DNA of 64,000 bases from Marinobacter sp. DY40_1A1 (GCF_016597815.1 NZ_VCHA01000001.1:62001-126000), one strand, 5' to 3'. Numbered from the stretch's first letter, positions 46,708 through 56,377 are shown. Notes: generated from the sequence alone by a model not told the origin. Program-made: numbers and translations.

Positions 46708-48057
46708 TCAGTCCCTAACAGCTATATCGATACCTTCGGTCGCAACCTGGGCCAGATGGCGTATCTGATCTTCAGTAATGACGTAAGGCGGCATGAAGTA
46801 AACCACATTACCCAGGGGGCGAAGCAAGGCCTGGCGGGTGAGAGAGTGCTGATACACACGAACACCCCGGCGCTCCTGCCAGGGGAAGGGTGTTTTCGAG
46901 GCTCTGTCTTTCACCATCTCAATTGCCAGAGTCATTCCGTGCTGGCGGATATCCCCAACATTCGGGTGATCAGCCAGGTGAGCTACGGAATCAGCCATGC
47001 AAGCCGAAAGTCTGCGGTTGTTCTCAATCACGTTATCATCCCGGAAGATGCCCAGAGTGGCCAGTGCCACGGCGCAGCCGATGGGGTTGCCGGTGTAGCT
47101 GTGGCTGTGCAGAAAGGCCTTCAGGGTTTCGTAATCATCGTAAAAGGCGTTGTAAACCGTATCGGTGGTCAGCACAACGGAGAGTGGCAGATAACCAGCC
47201 GTCAGGCCTTTGGAAAGGCACATGAAATCCGGGGTGATGCCAGATTGCTCACAGGCAAACATGGTGCCGGTGCGGCCAAAGCCCACCGCAATTTCATCTG
47301 CAATCAAATGCACGCCGTAGCGGTCACAGGCTTCACGTAGCTTAGTGTGGTAAATCGGATGGTGCATGCGCATGCCGCCGGCGCACTGGATCAGCGGTTC
47401 CACCACAACGGCACAGATTTCTTCGTGCTTTTCTTCCAGCAGTTTTTCCATGGCTTCAAACTGACGCAGGGCATAGGCCTCGTCGGTTTCGCCTTCTTCC
47501 TTGTTGTAGGCGTCGGGTGAGGACGCGGTCAGCACTTCCATCAGCAATGGCTGATAGGTGTCCTTGTACAAAGCCACGTCGCCCAGTGCCAAGGCACCCA
47601 GGGTTTCACCGTGATAACTGTTGCTCAAATTCACAAAATTCTTTTTGCCGGGTTTTCCCAGGTTCTTCCAGTAATGGAAGCTCATCTTGAGCGCAGCCTC
47701 GATGGCCGATGATCCGTTGTCAGCGTAGAAGCATTTGTTCAGCCCTTCGGGGGTTACTTCGATAAGCTGTTCAGACAAATTGACCACAGGCTCGTGGGTA
47801 AAGCCCGCCAGAATGACATGCTCCAGCTCATTGATTTGCTTGTTGATGGCTGCGTTTATTCTGGGGTTCGCATGGCCGAAGAGGTTAACCCACCAGGAGC
47901 TGACTGCGTCGATAAACCGGTTGTTTTCAAAGTCCTCCAGCCAAACACCTTCGCCTCGTTTGATGGGCACCAGGGGCAAGGTTTCGTGGTCTTTCATCTG
48001 TGTGCAGGGGTGCCATACAGATTTGAGGCCGCGGGCGACGAGGTCGGCATTGCGCAT
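46708..48057 (-). CDS. bioA: Adenosylmethionine-8-amino-7-oxononanoate aminotransferase
   Basis: BioA makes 7,8-diaminopelargonate in biotin synthesis, with SAM as amino donor. The 449-residue class III aminotransferase shows WHPCTQMKDHE near the N-terminus, SGSS-type cofactor contact GSSAIEAAL, and the PLP lysine in LSKGLTAGYLPLS. The other bio genes are not in the window. A palindrome matching the BirA operator stands 47-78 bases before the start, so biotin repression is likely. The ATG follows GGAGA by seven bases. Confidence 0.96.
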   Translation of the reverse strand: MRNADLVARGLKSVWHPCTQMKDHETLPLVPIKRGEGVWLEDFENNRFIDAVSSWWVNLFGHANPRINAAINKQINELEHVILAGFTHEPVVNLSEQLIEVTPEGLNKCFYADNGSSAIEAALKMSFHYWKNLGKPGKKNFVNLSNSYHGETLGALALGDVALYKDTYQPLLMEVLTASSPDAYNKEEGETDEAYALRQFEAMEKLLEEKHEEICAVVVEPLIQCAGGMRMHHPIYHTKLREACDRYGVHLIADEIAVGFGRTGTMFACEQSGITPDFMCLSKGLTAGYLPLSVVLTTDTVYNAFYDDYETLKAFLHSHSYTGNPIGCAVALATLGIFRDDNVIENNRRLSACMADSVAHLADHPNVGDIRQHGMTLAIEMVKDRASKTPFPWQERRGVRVYQHSLTRQALLRPLGNVVYFMPPYVITEDQIRHLAQVATEGIDIAVRD

Positions 48058-48103
48058 AGAGAGTCTCCGGTAAGGCGATGGTTCTGAACTGTTAATGTGG
48101 CGG

Positions 48104-48135
48104 CTGTTAACCTCGGGTGATAATACAGTTAACAG
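48104..48135. promoter_or_regulatory. Probable BirA operator of bioA
   Basis: CTGTTAACC (48104-48112), 14 bases and AGTTAACAG (48127-48135) form an inverted repeat with perfect eight-base arms. This resembles the BirA operator pattern TTGTNAACC-N14..16-GGTTNACAA. On the minus strand a -10 (TATTAT, plus positions 48120-48125) lies between the arms, as in the E. coli bio operator. Repression by biotinylated BirA is inferred. Confidence 0.65.
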
Positions 48136-48238
48136 CGGCGACTGACTACTATGCCAATACCCATCGACCGGATGGCCAATGCACCCACCTGGCTGCCCCC
48201 TGACAATTCCTGCACAATAAAACAGAGGCGCATATACG

Positions 48239-48727
48239 ATGGAAGTTCAACTGACCCACCCCTACCAGGCCGGCATTGAGCGAGTGCTTGGGGCTTTCTT
48301 TAACGAGGATCATATCCTTGAGAAAAACGCTTTGTTGGGCTCCCGTAATGTGCGTGTCGCAGAGTTGGAAAAAGGCGAGACTACGGCAAAGCTGGTTATT
48401 GAACGGCAGATGACAACTTCCATGGAGGTGCCAGGTTTTCTTTCCCACTTCCACCGTGAATGGAACCAGGTGCGGCAAGAAGAGCACTGGTTTCGTAAAA
48501 GTGACGGCGAATGGCATTGCGAATTTCGTGTGCACATTGAAGGCGTGCCGGCAAAAATCAAAGGCATGATGAGGCTGGAAGGCTCAGATGATGCCTGTAC
48601 CAATCATGTGACCCTGAGTGTGCGCTGCGATGTGCCGCTGGTGGGTAAGAAGATCGCAGCATTTCTGAGAGACGACTCACACGCCAAAATAGAGCGTGAG
48701 TATGCAACCATACTACAGCTGCTATAA
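48239..48727 (+). CDS. DUF2505 family protein
   Basis: The 162-residue soluble protein resembles DUF2505, which has a START/SRPBCC-like fold. It begins with HPYQAGIERVLGAFFNEDHI, has SFHREW-type central strands (FLSHFHREWNQVRQEEHWFRK is close) and a final amphipathic helix (KKIAAFLRDDSHAKIEREYATILQLL). Such folds bind hydrophobic ligands, but the ligand is unknown. A PAAR gene follows after 38 bases. Confidence 0.72.
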   Translation: MEVQLTHPYQAGIERVLGAFFNEDHILEKNALLGSRNVRVAELEKGETTAKLVIERQMTTSMEVPGFLSHFHREWNQVRQEEHWFRKSDGEWHCEFRVHIEGVPAKIKGMMRLEGSDDACTNHVTLSVRCDVPLVGKKIAAFLRDDSHAKIEREYATILQLL

Positions 48728-48765
48728 TGCCCTCTCACGGATGAATACAACGCAATGGATGCGAC

Positions 48766-49056
48766 ATGAGCAAAGCAGTTGTTCTTCTCGGAGACTTGGG
48801 TTCTGATCACCAGGGCTTCCCGCCTACGCCGGTGCTTGCCGGCTCCCCCGATGTACTGATTGATGGCAAACCAGTTGCCCGAGTGGGCGATCCGCTGGCG
48901 CCACACTCCAAACCGAAACATCCTCCACACCCCCGCGCCATTGCTGCGGGGTCTGGCACTGTGCTGATCAATGGCATTCCCGCGGCAGTGACTGGTGGTG
49001 CTATTACCTGTGGCGGCGTGACGATTGGGTCCGGGTCGGTGATTATTGGCAGCTAA
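48766..49056 (+). CDS. PAAR domain protein, orphan
   Basis: The 96-residue protein is a single PAAR domain: VVLLGDLGSDHQGFPPTPVLAG, VLIDGKPVARVGDP and the C-terminal GGVTIGSGSVIIGS. PAAR proteins form the zinc-bound tip of type VI secretion spikes and similar contractile systems. No vgrG, hcp, effector or immunity gene lies near. It is therefore either a separated tip protein used by a system elsewhere, or a relic. Confidence 0.88.
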   Translation: MSKAVVLLGDLGSDHQGFPPTPVLAGSPDVLIDGKPVARVGDPLAPHSKPKHPPHPRAIAAGSGTVLINGIPAAVTGGAITCGGVTIGSGSVIIGS

Positions 49057-49095
49057 TACAGGTTCGGAGTGCTCAAAGGTTTTCTGTAACGCTCA

Positions 49096-49127
49096 CAACT
49101 AAGCCCTCATGTTCGAGGGCTTAGTTG
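49096..49127. terminator. Strong hairpin between PAAR and the ABC operon
   Basis: CAACTAAGCCCTC, loop ATGTTC and GAGGGCTTAGTTG form a perfect 13-base stem between two convergent genes. No run of T follows on either side, but its strength and position suit transcription termination or protection of mRNA ends. Confidence 0.65.
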
Positions 49128-49156
49128 GTGTAGAGCTAATAAAAACGCCTTTGCTG

Positions 49157-49903
49157 TCAGCGCACCAGCACCCTGGAGAGAAACGCCTGAGTCCGTTCGT
49201 TCTGGGGGTTATCAAACACGTCGTCTGGCTTGCCTTCTTCCACAATCTGGCCTTCGTGAATGTAGATCACGCGGTCGGCCACTTCGCGGGCGAAACCCAT
49301 TTCGTGAGTGACCACCATCATGGTCATGCCTTCTTTTGCCAGTTCACGCATTACGTCGAGCACTTCACCGATCATTTCCGGGTCCAGCGCCGAGGTGGGC
49401 TCGTCGAACAGCATCAGGCGTGGTTCCATGGCCAAGGCGCGGGCGATAGCAACTCGCTGTTGCTGACCACCGGAGAGGTGGCTGGGGAATTTGTCAGCCT
49501 GGCTGCCAATGCCCACACGTTCCAGTAGGCGCTCAGCTGTAGCGTTGGCAACCACCTCAGATATGTTCTTTACTTTCTGGGGGGCCAGCATGATGTTCTT
49601 CTTCACTGTGAGGTGAGGGAACAGGTTGAACTGCTGGAACACCATGCCCACTTCTTTACGGATTTCTGCAAGAACCTGCTGATTGCCGCCTTTCGGAGCA
49701 AGCGCCTGGCCGTCTACTTCCAGGTGGCCGGATTCAAACTCTTCAAGGCCATTCACGCAGCGGATGAGCGTGGATTTGCCGGAACCACTGGCGCCGATAA
49801 TGACCACCACTTCGCCTTGCTCTACTGATAAGTCGATATCTTTAAGGACATGCAGCTTGCCGAAGTACTTGTTCATGCCCTTCATTTGCACAATATGATT
49901 CAT
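49157..49903 (-). CDS. Polar amino acid ABC transporter, ATP-binding protein
   Basis: The 248-residue ATPase belongs to the GlnQ/HisP family: Walker [11 protein letters not shown]-loop [11 protein letters not shown], signature [15 protein letters not shown], Walker [14 protein letters not shown]. It energises uptake of a polar amino acid such as glutamine or glutamate. It is the last gene of a three-gene operon, 13 bases after the permease gene. Confidence 0.94.
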   Translation of the reverse strand: MNHIVQMKGMNKYFGKLHVLKDIDLSVEQGEVVVIIGASGSGKSTLIRCVNGLEEFESGHLEVDGQALAPKGGNQQVLAEIRKEVGMVFQQFNLFPHLTVKKNIMLAPQKVKNISEVVANATAERLLERVGIGSQADKFPSHLSGGQQQRVAIARALAMEPRLMLFDEPTSALDPEMIGEVLDVMRELAKEGMTMMVVTHEMGFAREVADRVIYIHEGQIVEEGKPDDVFDNPQNERTQAFLSRVLVR

Positions 49904-49916
49904 GGGTCAGGTTCCT

Positions 49917-50585
49917 TCAGACAGAGGCCAGTCCGCGCCGTTCAACCAGGCGGAGAATCAGGGACAGCGAGAGGGTGATGGCCAGATACATAATCGCGAC
50001 CACAAAATACACCTCAAAGGCAGTGAAGGTGCTGGCAATGTACACCTGGCCCTGACGAACAAGTTCGCCCACGCCAATAACCGAGAACAAGGAAGTGTCC
50101 TTGATGCTCACAATGGCCTGGTTTCCAAGCGGCGGAATCATGCGCCGGAAGGCTTGTGGCCAGATGATTGACCAGAATGTCTGAGTGCGGGACAAGCCCA
50201 GAGAAAGCCCGGCTTCTGCCTGGCCTTTGTCGATGGACTGAACGCCACCGCGTACCACTTCAGAAATGTAAGCGCCCGAGTTCAGCGCAATCGCAGCAAT
50301 GCCCGCAGTAAGAGGATCGATAGGGCCTCCGATCAGATCTGGCAGGCCGTAAAAAATAAACAGAACCTGAACAAGAATCGGGGTGCCTCGGAAGATTTCG
50401 ATATAGGCCGTTGCGGGCCATTTCAGAAACCATTTTTTATTGATGCTCAGCAAGCCAAAAATGATGCCCAAGGCAAAGCCGATCAACAGGCCGCCAAAGG
50501 AAATCATTAAAGTGTAGGGAACCCCCTTGAGAAGGAAGGGAATAGAATTGATGGCTGCTTGCCAGTCGAATTGGAACTGGGAATC
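49917..50585 (-). CDS. Polar amino acid ABC transporter, permease
   Basis: The 222-residue permease has about five helices. The HisM-family motif is EVVRGGVQSIDKGQAEAGLSLGLS, containing the EAA loop. I use GTG 50585, nine bases after GGAG, giving the normal N-terminus before the first helix; a GTG at 50633 would add 16 residues. A single permease gene suggests a homodimer. The amino acid is not known. Confidence 0.92.
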   Translation of the reverse strand, partial: DSQFQFDWQAAINSIPFLLKGVPYTLMISFGGLLIGFALGIIFGLLSINKKWFLKWPATAYIEIFRGTPILVQVLFIFYGLPDLIGGPIDPLTAGIAAIALNSGAYISEVVRGGVQSIDKGQAEAGLSLGLSRTQTFWSIIWPQAFRRMIPPLGNQAIVSIKDTSLFSVIGVGELVRQGQVYIASTFTAFEVYFVVAIMYLAITLSLSLILRLVERRGLASV

Positions 50586-50679
50586 CACAGTGTGCGTCTC
50601 CGCAGGGGTTGGGGTCAGAAGTCGCCGGAGCACTTAGCCCCGGCGCTACACATCAAAGAGCCTGGCGGCCCTTTAGCCT

Positions 50680-51438
50680 TTACTTGCCTTCCGGCATTGG
50701 GCCAAACCACTTTTCGTAAATGGTTTTGTAGGTTCCGTCTTCTTTCATTGAAGCGAGGGCCTCGTTAACCGCACCCACCCACTTGCTACCGTCTTTCAGC
50801 GCTATGCCGTACTGCTGGCCTTCGTACAGTTTGCCAACGGTTTTAACTTTGCCTTTACCCTTGGTGCTGGCGAAGTAGCCAACGTTCGGGGCGTCGTAGA
50901 ACACTGCGTCTACCGCACCAGACATCAGTGCCATATACATATCTGAGCTGCCCGGATAGGGGGTAACGCCGTTGTTCTTATCCAGATTTTTCTTCAGGAA
51001 GTCGTAACTGGTGCTGCCAATCTTGGAACCGATTTTCAGGCCTTCAAGGTCGGTGATTTCTTTTACTTTATCGTTGTTCTGACGAACCAGAATCCGCAAA
51101 CCGGAGTCATAGTAAGGGTCGGAGAAATCAACGATCTTTTCACGCTCGTCGGTAATGGTAATGCCGGCTATGGCGATATCCACGTTGCCTGTTTGCAAGG
51201 CAGGAATTATGCCGTTGAAGTCCATGGTGTTGAGCTTGTAATCAAAGCCCGCACGCTTGGAGACTTCAGCAATAATTTCCATGTCAAAACCGATCATTTC
51301 ACCGGTTTCCTGGTCCAGCATCTCAAACGGAACAAAACTGGGGTCGGTAGCCACTCGCAAGGTTTCAGCGCTTAGGGTGCTAGCTGCGATGGTAAGGGCC
51401 AGGCCTGTACCCAGAGTTTTCAGCCATTTCGTGCTCAT
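50680..51438 (-). CDS. Polar amino acid ABC transporter, periplasmic binding protein
   Basis: The 252-residue protein has a signal peptide (MSTKWLKTLGTGLALTIAAS, cleavage near LSA-E). It also has the family 3 binding-protein signature, GFDMEIIAEVSKRAGFDYK, with the ligand contact pattern ITITDEREKIVDFSDPYY. It delivers a polar amino acid to the permease. ATG 51438 has AAAGGAG upstream; the longer frame is not needed. It is the first gene of the operon. Confidence 0.94.
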   Translation of the reverse strand: MSTKWLKTLGTGLALTIAASTLSAETLRVATDPSFVPFEMLDQETGEMIGFDMEIIAEVSKRAGFDYKLNTMDFNGIIPALQTGNVDIAIAGITITDEREKIVDFSDPYYDSGLRILVRQNNDKVKEITDLEGLKIGSKIGSTSYDFLKKNLDKNNGVTPYPGSSDMYMALMSGAVDAVFYDAPNVGYFASTKGKGKVKTVGKLYEGQQYGIALKDGSKWVGAVNEALASMKEDGTYKTIYEKWFGPMPEGK

Positions 51439-51604
51439 GCTTTCTCCTTTCGTTCTTATTGGGGCTCCATTTGCCGGATAAGGCAAGCCGGAAGGTTCAC
51501 TGTTGATGACCGTGCCGCCCGGGGAGCATTAGTGGAACTGCATCACGTACACTCTAGACTATGACTCAGGTGAACGCCGGAAATCAAATGCTTGGGGAGG
51601 AAAA

Positions 51605-51630
51605 CTCCCTCTCCGCGAACGGGAGAGGGG
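51605..51630. repeat. CCCTCTCC-type extragenic palindrome (copy 2)
   Basis: CTCCCTCTCC-GCGAAC-GGGAGAGGGG forms an eight- to nine-base stem after metF and upstream of the ABC transporter operon. It resembles the larger hairpin at 8033-8080. No T-tract follows, so it is listed as a repeat; it might also end the metF transcript. Confidence 0.55.
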
Positions 51631-51655
51631 TGGAGCGAAAGGTGGGCGGGAAACC

Positions 51656-52525
51656 TCAGAAAGAGATTCTCTCCCGCTCACTGATACCCAGATTTTTCCA
51701 GATACTGATGCTTGGCTCAGCCTGGTTCAGGGTATAGAAGTGCAACCCCGGGGCGCCGGCTTTCAACAGCTTCTCGCACATATCTGTGATCACTTCCTCA
51801 CCGAACTTGCGGATGCTGGCAGTGTCGTCGCCATAGGCTTCAAGCTGCTTGCGAATCCAGCGCGGAATTTCAGCGCCGCACATATCAGAGAAACGCACCA
51901 GGCTTGAGAAATTCACGATGGGCATAATGCCGGGTACCACAGGAATGGTAACTCCGAGCTTTTCCAGCCGATCGATGAAGTAGAAATAGCTCTCCGGGTT
52001 GAAGAAGTACTGAGTAATGGCGCTGTTGGCGCCAGCCTCTACCTTGCGGGCAAAGTTCTTCAGATCTTCTTCAGCATTTCGTGCCTGCGGATGAAACTCC
52101 GGGTAGGCCGCTACTTCCAGGTTGAAGTGATCACCGCTGTGCTCACGGATAAACTCAACCAACTCGTTGGCGTAGCGCATCTCGCCGGATGCACCCATAC
52201 CGGAAGGCATGTCACCCCGAAGGGCGACAATCCGGTTGATGCCGTTCTCTTTATACACATCCAGCAGTTCCGCAATTTCTGCCCGCGTACCACCGACGCA
52301 GGAGAGATGTGGTGCTGTTGAAATGCCCTGCTTGTGCAGGTCGAGCACGGTTTCAATGGTGCGGTCCCGGGTGGAACCGCCCGCACCGAAGGTGACCGAG
52401 AAAAAGTCCGGATTCACCTCTGCTAGTTGATCGCGAACAACCTGAAGCTTTTCCTTGCCCAAGTCGGTCTTGGGCGGGAAAAACTCAAAGCTGAAGCGGC
52501 GTTTGAATTGTTTCTGGGATTGCAT
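51656..52525 (-). CDS. metF: 5,10-methylenetetrahydrofolate reductase
   Basis: MetF reduces methylene-THF to methyl-THF, the methyl donor for methionine synthesis. The 289-residue flavoprotein shows FEFFPPKTDLGKEKL, VTFGAGGSTRDRT and LRGDMP, with QYFFNPESYFYFIDRL in the second half, all typical of MetF. It is the last gene of the methyl-cycle operon, 12 bases after ahcY. Confidence 0.96.
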   Translation of the reverse strand: MQSQKQFKRRFSFEFFPPKTDLGKEKLQVVRDQLAEVNPDFFSVTFGAGGSTRDRTIETVLDLHKQGISTAPHLSCVGGTRAEIAELLDVYKENGINRIVALRGDMPSGMGASGEMRYANELVEFIREHSGDHFNLEVAAYPEFHPQARNAEEDLKNFARKVEAGANSAITQYFFNPESYFYFIDRLEKLGVTIPVVPGIMPIVNFSSLVRFSDMCGAEIPRWIRKQLEAYGDDTASIRKFGEEVITDMCEKLLKAGAPGLHFYTLNQAEPSISIWKNLGISERERISF

Positions 52526-52537
52526 CTTGTTACCCGA

Positions 52538-53911
52538 TTAGTACTTGTAGCTTTCTGGCTTGTACGGGCCTTCGACCGGTACACCAATGTACTGCGCCTG
52601 CTCCGGAGTCATCTTGGTGATTACGCCACCAAAGCCTTCAACCATGGCGAGGGCAACTTCTTCGTCCAGCTTCTTCGGCAGAACCTGAACATAGATGCCT
52701 TTAGTGCGGGCCTCTTCCGGCAGGTCTGCGAACTTGCGCTCGAACAGGTACATCTGCGCCAGAACCTGGTTGGCAAAAGAGCCATCCATGATGCGTGAAG
52801 GGTGGCCCGTCGCGTTGCCCAGGTTTACCAGGCGGCCTTCGGAGAGCAGAATCAGGTGGTCGTTTACAGCCTTGTCACGGTAGATCACGTGAACCTGAGG
52901 CTTAACTTCGTCCCATTCCCAGTTCTTGCGCATGAACGCAGTATCGATTTCGTTATCGAAGTGACCGATGTTGCACACAACCGCGCCGGACTTCAGAGCC
53001 TTGAGCATGTGTGCATCGCACACGTTCATGTTGCCCGTGGTGGTTACCAGAATGTCGGTGTTTTGCAGCAGGGCTTTGTCGACACCTGCTTCGGTGCCGG
53101 TGTTAATGCCGTTGATGTACGGGGAAACAACCTCGTAGCCATCCATACAAGCCTGCATGGCGCAGATGGGATCAGCTTCAGTTACCTTAACGATCATGCC
53201 TTCCTGACGCAGTGAAGCAGCAGAGCCTTTGCCCACATCGCCGTAACCGATTACCAGCGCCTTTTTGCCGGCCAGCAGGTGGTCAGTACCACGCTTGATG
53301 GCATCGTTCAGGCTGTGGCGGCAGCCATACTTGTTGTCGTTCTTGGACTTGGTAACGGCATCGTTCACGTTAATGGCCGGAACTTTCAAGGTGCCGTCGC
53401 GCAGCATTTCCTGCAGACGGTGTACGCCAGTGGTGGTTTCTTCGGTAACACCGTGGCAGTTGGCCAGGATTTCCGGATATTTTTCATGGAGCAGAGCAGT
53501 CAGGTCGCCGCCGTCGTCCAGAATCATGTTGGGTTCCCAGCCTTCTACGTCGGCACCGATGGTGCGCTCAAGGCACCATTCGTATTCTTCGTCGGTCTCG
53601 CCTTTCCAGGCAAACACAGGGATGTTCTGGGCAGCAATGGCTGCAGCCGCCTGATCCTGTGTGGAGAAGATGTTGCATGATGACCAGCGAACGCCAGCGC
53701 CCAGCTCGATCAGTGTTTCGATCAGCACGGCTGTCTGGATGGTCATGTGGATGCAGCCCATGATGTTGGCGCCTTTCAGCGGCTGCTCAGCTTTGTACTT
53801 TTCGCGCAGAGCCATCAGGGCTGGCATTTCGCCTTCGGCAATTTTGATTTCTTTGCGGCCCCAATCGGCCAGGTTGATATCGCGGACTTTGTAGTCGTTG
53901 AAGCTGCTCAT
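52538..53911 (-). CDS. ahcY: S-adenosylhomocysteine hydrolase
   Basis: AhcY splits S-adenosylhomocysteine into adenosine and homocysteine, removing the inhibitor left by methyltransferases. The 457-residue protein has [13 protein letters not shown] and [15 protein letters not shown] in the substrate domain, and [19 protein letters not shown] as NAD-binding motif. It ends in PYKPESYKY with the conserved Lys/Tyr. ATG 53911 follows GGAG by eight bases. It lies between metK and metF. Confidence 0.97.
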   Translation of the reverse strand: MSSFNDYKVRDINLADWGRKEIKIAEGEMPALMALREKYKAEQPLKGANIMGCIHMTIQTAVLIETLIELGAGVRWSSCNIFSTQDQAAAAIAAQNIPVFAWKGETDEEYEWCLERTIGADVEGWEPNMILDDGGDLTALLHEKYPEILANCHGVTEETTTGVHRLQEMLRDGTLKVPAINVNDAVTKSKNDNKYGCRHSLNDAIKRGTDHLLAGKKALVIGYGDVGKGSAASLRQEGMIVKVTEADPICAMQACMDGYEVVSPYINGINTGTEAGVDKALLQNTDILVTTTGNMNVCDAHMLKALKSGAVVCNIGHFDNEIDTAFMRKNWEWDEVKPQVHVIYRDKAVNDHLILLSEGRLVNLGNATGHPSRIMDGSFANQVLAQMYLFERKFADLPEEARTKGIYVQVLPKKLDEEVALAMVEGFGGVITKMTPEQAQYIGVPVEGPYKPESYKY

Positions 53912-53936
53912 TGGTGTTCTCCAGTCAGTTCGGTTT

Positions 53937-53962
53937 AGGCGCATGAAAAGATTCATACGCCT
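53937..53962 (-). terminator. Hairpin between metK and ahcY
   Basis: AGGCG-C-ATGAA and TTCAT-A-CGCCT form a stem with one mismatch in the 60-base gap. It has no T-tract and probably only reduces read-through or stabilises mRNA ends. It does not resemble the SAH riboswitch core. Confidence 0.4.
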
Positions 53963-53971
53963 GAAAATTGT

Positions 53972-55162
53972 TTAGATACCAGCAGCGTCTTTAAGAGCTG
54001 CTGCGCGATCTGTCTTTTCCCACGGGAAGGTGGTGAACGTCTTGCCCGCAACAGTTACTTCTTCCGGTTCGCGACCGAAGTGGCCGTAGGCTGCGGTAGC
54101 CCGGTACATGGGGTGCAGCAGGTCTAGCATGTTGGTGATGGCATAAGGACGCAGATCGAAGTGCTGGCGTACCAGTTCGATGATCTTGTCGTCGCCGATT
54201 TTGCCGGTGCCGAAGGTGTTTACGGAGATAGACGTTGGCTGTGCCACGCCGATGGCGTAGGACACCTGAATCTCACACTTGTCGGCCAAGCCGGCGGCGA
54301 CGATGTTTTTGGCAACGTAGCGGCCAGCGTAAGCGGCAGAGCGATCAACCTTCGAGGGGTCTTTGCCGGAGAAGGCGCCGCCACCGTGGCGGGCCATGCC
54401 ACCGTAGGTGTCTACGATGATCTTACGGCCGGTCAGGCCGCAGTCGCCAACCGGGCCACCGATAACGAATTTGCCAGTCGGGTTGATGTGGAATTGGGTG
54501 CCTTTGTGCAGCAATTCTGCAGGCAGCACGTTCTTTACGATCAATTCCATTACGGCTTCTTTCAGATCCGCCTGGCTAACGTCCGGGTCGTGCTGGGTTG
54601 AGAGAACAACCGCATCAATACCCACCACCTTGCCGTTTTCGTAGCGGCAGGTTACCTGGCTCTTTGCATCCGGGCGCAGCCAAGGCAACACGCCGTTTTT
54701 GCGGGCTTCGGCCTGGCGTTCTACCAAACGGTGAGCAAAGGTGATCGGTGCAGGCATCAGCACTTCGGTTTCGTTGCTGGCGTAGCCAAACATCAGACCC
54801 TGGTCGCCCGCGCCCTGATCTTCCGGCTTCTGGCGGTCAACGCCCTGGGCGATATCAACAGACTGTTTGCCGATGATGTTGATGATGCCGCAGGTGTCGG
54901 CGTCGAAGCCTACGTCTGAGGAGGTGTAGCCGATGTCTTTGATTACGCCACGAACCAGGTCTTCCAGATCAACCCAGGCGCTTGTGGTGATTTCACCGCC
55001 TACGATCGCAACGCCGGTTTTTACCATCGTCTCGCACGCAACGCGGGCGTGAGGATCTTCTATAAGAATAGAATCCAGAACCGCATCGGAGATTTGGTCG
55101 GCCAGTTTATCCGGGTGGCCTTCAGAGACCGATTCGGAGGTGAAGATGTTGTAGTCAGACAT
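53972..55162 (-). CDS. metK: S-adenosylmethionine synthetase
   Basis: MetK makes SAM from methionine and ATP. The 396-residue protein shows [32 protein letters not shown] and [16 protein letters not shown], the three MetK signatures. AAAGGAG precedes the ATG. A palindromic operator lies about 105 bases upstream and matches one before the regulator gene. It begins the metK-ahcY-metF gene group. Confidence 0.98.
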   Translation of the reverse strand: MSDYNIFTSESVSEGHPDKLADQISDAVLDSILIEDPHARVACETMVKTGVAIVGGEITTSAWVDLEDLVRGVIKDIGYTSSDVGFDADTCGIINIIGKQSVDIAQGVDRQKPEDQGAGDQGLMFGYASNETEVLMPAPITFAHRLVERQAEARKNGVLPWLRPDAKSQVTCRYENGKVVGIDAVVLSTQHDPDVSQADLKEAVMELIVKNVLPAELLHKGTQFHINPTGKFVIGGPVGDCGLTGRKIIVDTYGGMARHGGGAFSGKDPSKVDRSAAYAGRYVAKNIVAAGLADKCEIQVSYAIGVAQPTSISVNTFGTGKIGDDKIIELVRQHFDLRPYAITNMLDLLHPMYRATAAYGHFGREPEEVTVAGKTFTTFPWEKTDRAAALKDAAGI

Positions 55163-55266
55163 AGCGTTGCTCCTTTGTGAGCGTTTCGAAATCTTGCCGG
55201 TGGCCGCTGCAGGGGCCGGCTGAGTTATTTGTTTTGGTTCGAGGTGTAGGTACTACTACTTACACC

Positions 55267-55288
55267 AATATCAAAGTTTTTTGATATT
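55267..55288. promoter_or_regulatory. SahR-type operator before metK
   Basis: AATATCAAA-GTTT-TTTGATATT is a perfect inverted repeat with nine-base arms. An almost identical repeat (ATATCAAA-ATTT-TTTGATAT) lies at 56378-56397 before the ArsR-type gene. The pair is strong evidence of one regulator controlling both promoters. Confidence 0.75.
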
Positions 55289-55330
55289 CCGTGCCAGAGG
55301 CCGGAATCTCAGGGTTTGATGCGTATTCGC

Positions 55331-56335
55331 TTATCGCAGCGGTAACTGGGTTTTCCAGAATTCCCTCACCTGAATCTGGAAGCCGTTTCGTAAGCCGATA
55401 AAAAGCTGCTCACCGGCCTTCAAGCCTGCTGCGGTAGCCCATGCGGTCAGCTCTTCTGGCTCGAAACCAAGCCACAGGTCGCCGCAGTTTTCTTTTGCCC
55501 AAATCTGATCGTGCCGGCACAGGTCGCTGATCATCAGACAGCCGCCGTTATTCATCAGGGCTGCCGCATCCAGAAAAATGTCTGCCGGGCTGGGTACGTG
55601 GTGCAGCACCATGTTGGCCACTACAAGATCAAACGCATCCCCTCGAGCTAACAATGTGTCGGTAACACCTTCAATCAAATCAATATTGTTCAAATGCTCG
55701 TCAATGCAGGTGCGCGTTGCCTTGGCGAGCATGTCCCGGCTGTTATCCAGGGCCACAACGTGGTCACACAGCTCCGACAGCACCGGCAGAAAGCCGCCTT
55801 CGCCGGGGCCGATTTCCAAGGCTGTTTGCCAGTGTTTCTTCTTCGTCCGCTTGCGGATCATGTCTGCTACAGGCACGGCATACAGGTCGAACGCGGCAAT
55901 CAGCTCCTGCTGCTCCCGGAACTGCTCCGAATGCCGCGAAAAGAACGCCTGTGACTGGTCTGCTCGCTGATCACGAATGGACTCAATTTTCTCCTGCAGC
56001 TGCGCGGGTAAAGGCGCGCGGTCTACTGCTTCAAAAATCTGACGAATGGTCAGGTCTGTTGGCTTGTCGTTGTCCAGATGCAGCGGGCGACGGTAAAAAA
56101 TCGCGTTGCCTTCACGCTGCGGCTCAACCAGGCCGGCCTTATGCATCACCTTCAGGTGATGGCTCATGCCGGATTGGCGCATATCGAACAGCTGGCTCAA
56201 CTCCAGCACACCAAATGTGTCCCGGCGCAGCACTCGCAGTATCTCCAGCCGCAACGGGTCGCCGCTTGCCTTGAAGATCGGGGCAAGAACGTCCACGGAG
56301 GATATTTGGTGAGAGTGCGTGCTTAAAGTTGTCAT
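55331..56335 (-). CDS. sahR: SahR-type ArsR regulator fused to a SAM-dependent methyltransferase domain
   Basis: The 334-residue protein has an N-terminal ArsR winged helix (residues 10-90; LAPIFKASGDPLRLEILRVL, GVLELSQLFDMRQSGMSHHL). A class I methyltransferase domain follows, with SAM motif ALEIGPGEGGFLPVL and VVANMVLHHVPSP. SahR is a known ArsR-family repressor of SAM-cycle genes that responds to S-adenosylhomocysteine. Position before metK-ahcY-metF and shared palindromes fit this. Whether the methyltransferase domain is catalytic or a ligand sensor is open. I start at ATG 56335; a TTG at 56368 is possible. Confidence 0.8.
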   Translation of the reverse strand: MTTLSTHSHQISSVDVLAPIFKASGDPLRLEILRVLRRDTFGVLELSQLFDMRQSGMSHHLKVMHKAGLVEPQREGNAIFYRRPLHLDNDKPTDLTIRQIFEAVDRAPLPAQLQEKIESIRDQRADQSQAFFSRHSEQFREQQELIAAFDLYAVPVADMIRKRTKKKHWQTALEIGPGEGGFLPVLSELCDHVVALDNSRDMLAKATRTCIDEHLNNIDLIEGVTDTLLARGDAFDLVVANMVLHHVPSPADIFLDAAALMNNGGCLMISDLCRHDQIWAKENCGDLWLGFEPEELTAWATAAGLKAGEQLFIGLRNGFQIQVREFWKTQLPLR

Positions 56336-56377
56336 GGTTGCGGAGTGTAAGGGGGTTGGGGCGCTCAATCAATAGGC

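Noticed and set aside
55163..55330. SAM riboswitch before metK
   Set aside because: There are GC hairpins in the leader, but no recognisable SAM-I, SAM-II or SAH riboswitch core; the palindromic operator explains regulation better.
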